From Acetobacteraceae bacterium (lineage in GTDB: Bacteria > Pseudomonadota > Alphaproteobacteria > Acetobacterales > Acetobacteraceae), in NCBI GenBank assembly GCA_003506895.1, contig DNXO01000084.1, positions 242,878 through 252,683 on the forward strand: DNA of 9,806 bases, given 5' to 3'. The translations under genes and the position numbers were made by a program. Numbering within the stretch: the first letter of the stretch is position 1; each line of letters starts with the position of its first letter. A model generated the notes under the pieces. That model had not been told where the DNA came from. It was given only the letters and a program-made list of their open reading frames with translations, and made no database searches. Below are positions 6,801 through 9,806 of this stretch, piece by piece.

Positions 6801-7301
6801 GCCCTGTGGGGTCAGGGTTGCCCAGGCGGCATAGCGCAGGGCTTCGTCGTCGGTTTCATTGGCGGTGGCGTAGGTGGCGAAGGATTGTTCCGTCAACGGG
6901 CCACCAATGCGGGCCTCCAAGGTCGCGCGCAGGGCGGCGGCATCAAATCCCGAGGGATCAGCGTATTTCTTCACTGCCTGGCGCTGCACGAACAGCCGCT
7001 TGCAGGTGTGGATCGGGTCCAGCGCCAGCGTTTCCTGCATCAGCGCCAGCGTTTCCGCCTGGATACCGAACAATTCTGACACGAACGCGTCCAGCGATGG
7101 ACCCAGCGCCACGACCAGATCGGATTCCTCACGCCCGGTCAGACCGTCGGGAGTGGCGCGGGCTGCCAGCAGGCGCTGGTGCAGCGCCGGGTCCTGGGCG
7201 GCCAGGGATTCCAGGAATTGCTTGTCCAGCCGGATCAGGCCATCGCGGCCCTTCAGATCGGCGAACGTGAAGCCAAGACCCAGGCGCTCGGAATCAGTCA
7301 C
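3861..7301 (-). CDS. Giant fused FAD/NAD(P) Fe-S oxidoreductase (GltD/NfnL-like plus PyrK/NfnS-like modules)
   Basis: About 1,146 residues, presumably cytoplasmic; numbering is from GTG 7301. Residues 1-230 are a mostly helical domain I do not recognise. Residues 232-345 resemble the N-terminal Fe-S domain of GltD, NfnL and dihydropyrimidine dehydrogenase. Cys 234, 237, 245 and 269 (CIWC...DSC...GCPLDEKI) and Cys 309, 312 and 316 (CNDCMKAC) can bind two [4Fe-4S] clusters; the seventh Cys may be helped by a Gln (AC-x-x-Q-x-Q), as in dihydropyrimidine dehydrogenase. Two Rossmann sites follow: GLGPAG (375-380, FAD) and VIGGGLTAID (542-551, NAD(P)H). The module ends with a flavin-type GD...G-x-V-V-K-A-M segment (764-778). 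Residues 812-1100 are a ferredoxin-reductase-like module: FRPGQFYRLQ (841-850, flavin), VGGGLGN (932-938, nucleotide), and a [2Fe-2S] motif at Cys 1071, 1077, 1080 and 1098. It probably shuttles electrons between NAD(P)H and an iron-sulfur carrier; substrate and partner are unknown. The frame is open to GTG 7358. I prefer 7301 (VTDSERLGLGF) because a GGAAAG lies upstream and the extra residues look non-native. Confidence 0.82.
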   Translation of the reverse strand: MTDSERLGLGFTFADLKGRDGLIRLDKQFLESLAAQDPALHQRLLAARATPDGLTGREESDLVVALGPSLDAFVSELFGIQAETLALMQETLALDPIHTCKRLFVQRQAVKKYADPSGFDAAALRATLEARIGGPLTEQSFATYATANETDDEALRYAAWATLTPQGKAYHQGGTLFRVPHRVDPQHLVPVETIVRDGVTMLRLPEHDWRHREGFALTDSGMNTQQALDQVNYCIWCHTQGKDSCSQGLKDRKTGAFQKSVFGVTLAGCPLDEKISEMHTLRAAGHVLGAFATIAIDNPMMAATGHRICNDCMKACIYQKQEAVDIPQAETSVLKDVLKLPWGFEIYALLTRWNPLDIRRPLPRPDSGRKVLIVGLGPAGFTLAHHLMNDGHTIVAVDGLKIEPLTFDVSAPVRDVETVFENLDDRVMAGFGGVAEYGITVRWNKNYLKLVRLLLERRAQFAHFGGIRFGGGATLSMDDAWAMGFDHIALCMGAGKPTVLDIPNGLARGVRQASDFLMALQLTGAAKKSSIANLQLRMPVVVIGGGLTAIDTATESLAYYVRQVEKFALRYRALVSDKGEAAVRARWTAEEAQTADEFLTHAAAIRSERDAAAAEGRTPRLAALLDSWGGATVAYRRRLVDSPSYTLNHEEVAKAMEEAVRFAEGLTPVAVETDSYGHAAGLRVKHADGSEATLPAKAILVAAGTQPNTVLAREDHRIQLDGRYFQAVDENGQKVEPVRGLSKPDQAHVLMHRAENGRFISFFGDLHPSFFGNVVKAMGGAKRGYPVVSRALAALPATSVSGSELIATARDTLTATVHAVNRLTPTIVEVVIRAPAAARAFRPGQFYRLQNFEVLAAHDDEPGIGRTLLNMEGLAMTGAWTDPDAGLVSVIALEMGGSSDLCAMLTPGEQVILMGPTGTATEIHPNTTVALVGGGLGNAVLFSIGAATRDAGSKVIYFAGYKALRDRYKVPEIERAADVIVWCCDEAPGFAPNPDRPQDRTFVGNIVQAMAAYGSGTLGDQGVPLADAEHMIVIGSDRMMQAVGVARHGVLAPYLKPGHSAIGSINSPMQCMMKEVCAQCLQPQIDPVTGTRTVVFSCFNQDQALDRVDFPALHERLGQNGTQEKLTAQWIDRALRRVGMRALAAE

Positions 7302-7584
7302 TTGAGGTATCACTTTCCATATCGGGCAATGCCCGCAAAACCGCGGTGCGGATGCCACAGGCGGCAGGTTCGGGCAACCATCATGTCGCGCGCTCGGGGG
7401 TGAGGATGTCGCATTGGCGTCTCAGAGTCGCGTATTCGTCTCGTTGGGCAGGACAGAGAGGAGAGTCTTGCTGCGGGAGACAATCGTTAACGCGCGGGCG
7501 GCACCAGTATTCATCACGGTGGTGAAAGTAAGTGCGCGCGCGTCAATATCAATATGGCGACTTGAGTGACGTGCCCCGAACGGC
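7302..7584. other. Intergenic region between dnaE2 and the fused oxidoreductase
   Basis: These 283 bases lie between the dnaE2 stop and the preferred start of the oxidoreductase (226 bases if translation starts at 7358). They hold a CG-alternating stretch (about 7534-7542), a short TTCATC/GGTGAA hairpin (about 7510-7526) and a weak promoter candidate. There is no convincing terminator for dnaE2, no tRNA and no credible small ORF. I also found no alphaproteobacterial LexA box (GTTC-N7-GTTC), so the oxidoreductase does not look SOS-controlled. Confidence 0.5.
7525..7552 (-). promoter_or_regulatory. Weak candidate promoter of the fused oxidoreductase
   Basis: On the minus strand TTGATA (plus 7547-7552; five of six -35 bases) is followed after 16 bases by TACTTT (plus 7525-7530; three of six -10 bases). 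It would leave a leader of about 215 bases before GTG 7301. It is the only AT-richer spot in this region, but the -10 box is poor. Confidence 0.22.
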
Positions 7585-9806
7585 TCACCGGAAATCCCGC
7601 GTCGGCACCTTGATGCCTTTCGGCGCATCGATGCGGGTATCGCGGACGTAGATGTCGCGGGCCGCCGGGCGGTGCTTGTCCCGAACATCGGGGCCGCCGC
7701 CGTGTTTGGCTTCGTCGCCGCGTGTGGAGGGCAGGGGGAATGGCTGGTCGTCATGCTCCCCCACGCCGCGCAGCAGGGCGGACAGGTCCGTCAGGTGTTC
7801 GGCGATGACGTGGATCACCTCGCCCTCGCGCTGCAACTTCCCCCGGCAGGCGATCATGCTGGCGGACAGCACCAGCCGCCGCTGCGCCTCGAACACCGAG
7901 GGCCACAGGATCAGGTTGGCGTGGCCGGTTTCGTCCTCGATGGTCACGAACAGCACGCCACGCGCGCTGCCGGGCCGTTGGCGCACCAGGATGATGCCGG
8001 CGACCTCGATGCGCTTGCCGTCGCGGATGGTTTCCAGGTCGGCGCAGCGGACGATGCGGCGCGTGGCGAGGTCGGGGCGCAGGAAGCTAACGGGATGGCG
8101 GCGCAGCGACAGGCCGGTGCTGCGGTAGTCCTCCACAACCTGACGGCCGGCGGTCATTGGATTAAGCGCCACTTCGGGTTCCGGGTCGGGTTCGGCCTGG
8201 ATGGTGTCGAACAGCGGAAGGCTGGTGTCGGACAGGCCCCGGATGGCCCAAAGCGCCGCCCGCCGGTCCAGGCCGAGGGTCTGGAATGCGTCGGCTTCCG
8301 CCAGGCGTTCCAGGGCGGCGATGGGGACTGATACCCCATACGCATCAGGTGCAGGGCCATGCTTATCCTGGTGCGTACGGGTGCATACCCGCCGCCACAG
8401 ATCTTCGATGGAGCGGTAACCGGTGCCGCGATGGTTCAGGATTTTATTGGCATGGATTTCAGACAGGCCTTTGGTCATGCGCAGGCCTAGGCGCACGGCG
8501 TAGGTCGTTTTCGTCATGGCGGATAGGGGATGGCGGGCCACCCTCCCTACCGGGCCGTGACCCGGAGAAGCGGGTTCCAGCGTGCAATCCCAGGCCGACT
8601 CGTTCACCGAAACCGGCCGCACCTCCACCCCATGCAACCTTGCATCGCGGACAATCTGGGCCGGCGCGTAAAAGCCCATCGGCTGAGCGTTCAGCAGCGC
8701 GCAGCAGAACACATCCGGGTGGTGGCATTTCATCCAGGCTGAAGCGTAGGCGATCAGCGCGAAACTCGCGGCATGGCTTTCCGGGAATCCGTAACTGCCA
8801 AAACCCTCGATCTGAGAGAACGTCTTGTCGGCGAATGCGCGGGTGTAGCCACGTTCGACCATACCGGCGATCAGCTTTTCCTTGAAATGCGAGACCCCGC
8901 CGGTGAACTTGAATGTCGCCATGGACCGGCGAAGCGCATCGGCCTCGGATGGCGTGAAGCCGGCGCAGACGATCGCGACCTGCATCGCCTGTTCCTGGAA
9001 CAGCGGCACGCCAAGCGTCTTTTCCAGTACGCGGCGCAGTTCTGGCGTCGGGTAATCGACTTTTTCCAGCCCGTCGCGGCGGCGTAGATACGGATGCACC
9101 ATGTCGCCTTGGATCGGGCCGGGCCGCACGATCGCGACCTGGATGACGATGTCGTAGAACGTCCTGGGCTTCAGCCGCGGCAGCATCGACATCTGCGCCC
9201 GCGATTCGATCTGGAAGGTGCCCAGCGTGTCGGCCTTGCGGATCATCGCATAAGTCGCGGGGTCCTCGGCCGGGATCGTCGCCAAATCCAGCTGCTCCCC
9301 CTTATGTTCCCCCAGCAGATCGAACGCTCGGCGCATGCAACCGAGCATGCCCAGGCCGAGAACATCGACTTTCATGAAGCGCAGGGCGTCGATGTCGTCC
9401 TTGTCCCACTCGATCACCTGCCGGTTTTCCATGCTGGCGGGTTCGATCGGCACCAGGTCATCCAAACGGTCTTCGGTCAGAACGAAACCACCGGGGTGCT
9501 GCGACATGTGGCGCGGGAAGCCGATCAGCGCGCGCGCGAGGTCCAGCGTCAGGCGCAGGCGGCGGTCTTCCAGGTTGAAGTTCAGCGCGGCGGCGTGTTC
9601 CTCGGCGACGCCTTCCTCGCTCCAGCTCCAGACCTGGGAGGCCAGGGCGCTGGTGACGTCTTCGGTCAAACCAAGTGCCTTGCCGACGTCGCGGACGGCG
9701 CCGCGGCCGCGATAGCGGATGATGGTGGAGCATAACGCGGCTCGGTGGCGGCCATAGGTGTTGTAGATCCACTGGATCACTTCCTCGCGCCGCTCATGCT
9801 CGAAAT
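7585..9806 (-). CDS. dnaE2: Error-prone DNA polymerase III alpha subunit DnaE2 (ImuC), 5' end beyond the window
   Basis: About 740 C-terminal residues of a C-family polymerase for SOS-induced translesion synthesis. The 5' edge reads FEHERREEVIQWIY, the standard continuation of the catalytic PDxDxDF loop. The window boundary splits the codon just before FEH, whose last two bases (AT) fit Asp. The N-terminal PHP domain and the first two catalytic aspartates therefore lie outside. Residue numbers count from GTG 9780. KVDVLGLGML (137-146) holds the third catalytic Asp (139). GTFQIESRAQMSMLPRLKP (187-205), RPGPIQGDMVHPYLRRR (219-235) and LFQEQAMQVAIVCAGF (260-275) are palm and fingers motifs. A helix-hairpin-helix region follows (about 385-510), then an OB-fold (about 590-660, RIEVAGIILVRQRPGSARGVLF) and the short DnaE2-type ending VPTRDFR. 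The shorter C-terminus and overall pattern separate it from replicative DnaE1. Relative to the family pattern I remember, two stretches (404-426 and 465-486) look inserted. It normally works with ImuB and the clamp, and imuA/imuB should lie to the right. Confidence 0.93.
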   Translation of the reverse strand, partial: FEHERREEVIQWIYNTYGRHRAALCSTIIRYRGRGAVRDVGKALGLTEDVTSALASQVWSWSEEGVAEEHAAALNFNLEDRRLRLTLDLARALIGFPRHMSQHPGGFVLTEDRLDDLVPIEPASMENRQVIEWDKDDIDALRFMKVDVLGLGMLGCMRRAFDLLGEHKGEQLDLATIPAEDPATYAMIRKADTLGTFQIESRAQMSMLPRLKPRTFYDIVIQVAIVRPGPIQGDMVHPYLRRRDGLEKVDYPTPELRRVLEKTLGVPLFQEQAMQVAIVCAGFTPSEADALRRSMATFKFTGGVSHFKEKLIAGMVERGYTRAFADKTFSQIEGFGSYGFPESHAASFALIAYASAWMKCHHPDVFCCALLNAQPMGFYAPAQIVRDARLHGVEVRPVSVNESAWDCTLEPASPGHGPVGRVARHPLSAMTKTTYAVRLGLRMTKGLSEIHANKILNHRGTGYRSIEDLWRRVCTRTHQDKHGPAPDAYGVSVPIAALERLAEADAFQTLGLDRRAALWAIRGLSDTSLPLFDTIQAEPDPEPEVALNPMTAGRQVVEDYRSTGLSLRRHPVSFLRPDLATRRIVRCADLETIRDGKRIEVAGIILVRQRPGSARGVLFVTIEDETGHANLILWPSVFEAQRRLVLSASMIACRGKLQREGEVIHVIAEHLTDLSALLRGVGEHDDQPFPLPSTRGDEAKHGGGPDVRDKHRPAARDIYVRDTRIDAPKGIKVPTRDFR
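8337..8391. repeat. Second pair of hairpins inside dnaE2
   Basis: CATACGCATCAGG (8337-8349) and CCTGGTGCGTACG (8367-8379) are complementary at 11 of 13 positions with a 17-base loop. The adjoining CGGGT (8378-8382) pairs with ACCCG (8387-8391). The segment encodes about residues 465-486 (CTRTHQDKHGPAPDAYGVSV), which appears extra between the DLWRR and PIAALERLAEADAF blocks of DnaE2. Confidence 0.42.
8513..8561. repeat. Imperfect palindromic element inside dnaE2
   Basis: GTCATGGC (8513-8520) pairs with GCCGTGAC (8554-8561) over 8 positions with one wobble. Inside this, TAGGG (8524-8528) pairs with CCCTA (8545-8549), and TGGC (8531-8534) with GCCA (8537-8540). The whole 49-bp unit is thus an interrupted palindrome ending in GTCAyGGC. 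It lies in frame within dnaE2 and encodes the Gly/Pro/Arg/His-rich stretch of about residues 404-426, which looks inserted between the conserved WDCTLEP and RLGLRMTKGL blocks. It resembles the short palindromic repeats scattered in some alphaproteobacterial genomes. Confidence 0.5.

Noticed and set aside
5268..7079. A 603-codon open frame on the plus strand, opposite the fused oxidoreductase
   Set aside because: It is His/Arg/Gly/Gln-rich with no domain or membrane pattern and mirrors the codons of a well-supported gene. Long antisense frames are expected in GC-rich DNA.
7302..7358. N-terminal extension of the oxidoreductase containing a C-x2-C (CGHC) pair
   Set aside because: It needs a GTG start at 7358 without a ribosome site. 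The extension is short, and the conserved-looking sequence begins at VTDSERLGLGF, so the cysteine pair is probably not translated.
9094..9735. A 213-codon plus-strand frame opposite dnaE2
   Set aside because: Shadow of the polymerase gene, whose conserved motifs cover the same bases.
1..9806. Defence system, CRISPR array, prophage or transposon
   Set aside because: No spaced direct repeats, transposase, integrase, toxin-antitoxin or nuclease signatures were found; the genes are metabolic, transport, membrane and DNA-repair functions.

Overview
The window is ordinary GC-rich chromosomal DNA from a proteobacterium. It is most likely an alphaproteobacterium of the Acetobacteraceae/Rhodospirillales type. 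This rests on the general look of the proteins (a Tat-like solute-binding protein, a DnaE2 polymerase, a giant fused flavin/Fe-S oxidoreductase) and is inference, not a database result. I see no rRNA, tRNA, CRISPR array, insertion sequence or prophage gene.

Layout, left to right. (1) 1-235, plus strand: the C-terminal tail of an MHS-family MFS transporter, closed by a good intrinsic terminator (257-295). (2) 236-631: a gap without a credible gene, holding an 11-bp inverted repeat and a possible terminator for the next gene. (3) 632-1156, minus: a pyridoxamine 5'-phosphate oxidase-like flavin or F420 protein. (4) 1329-2543, plus, divergent from it: a periplasmic branched-chain-amino-acid-type ABC substrate-binding protein, with no permease or ATPase beside it. 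(5) 2565-2609: a long hairpin between two convergent genes. (6) 2660-3691, minus: a membrane acyltransferase of the acyltransferase-3 family, visibly less GC-rich than its neighbours. (7) 3861-7301, minus: a protein of about 1,146 residues joining an unknown N-terminal domain, a GltD/NfnL-like double [4Fe-4S] and FAD/NAD(P) module, and a PyrK/NfnS-like FAD/NAD(P)/[2Fe-2S] module. (8) 7585-9806, minus, cut by the window edge: the C-terminal two thirds of the error-prone polymerase DnaE2 (ImuC).

The genes do not form one pathway. Each looks like a single-gene transcription unit with its own intergenic region. The dnaE2 gene implies an SOS mutagenesis cassette (imuA-imuB-dnaE2) to the right of the window. 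The large oxidoreductase looks like a soluble electron-transfer hub whose partner cannot be read from its neighbours.

The two things most worth a second look are the architecture of the giant oxidoreductase, and two in-frame insertions in the C-terminal half of DnaE2. Each insertion coincides with a palindromic DNA sequence (8513-8561 and 8337-8391), as expected if small palindromic elements had been inserted into a reading frame and tolerated. I found no convincing new multi-gene system.
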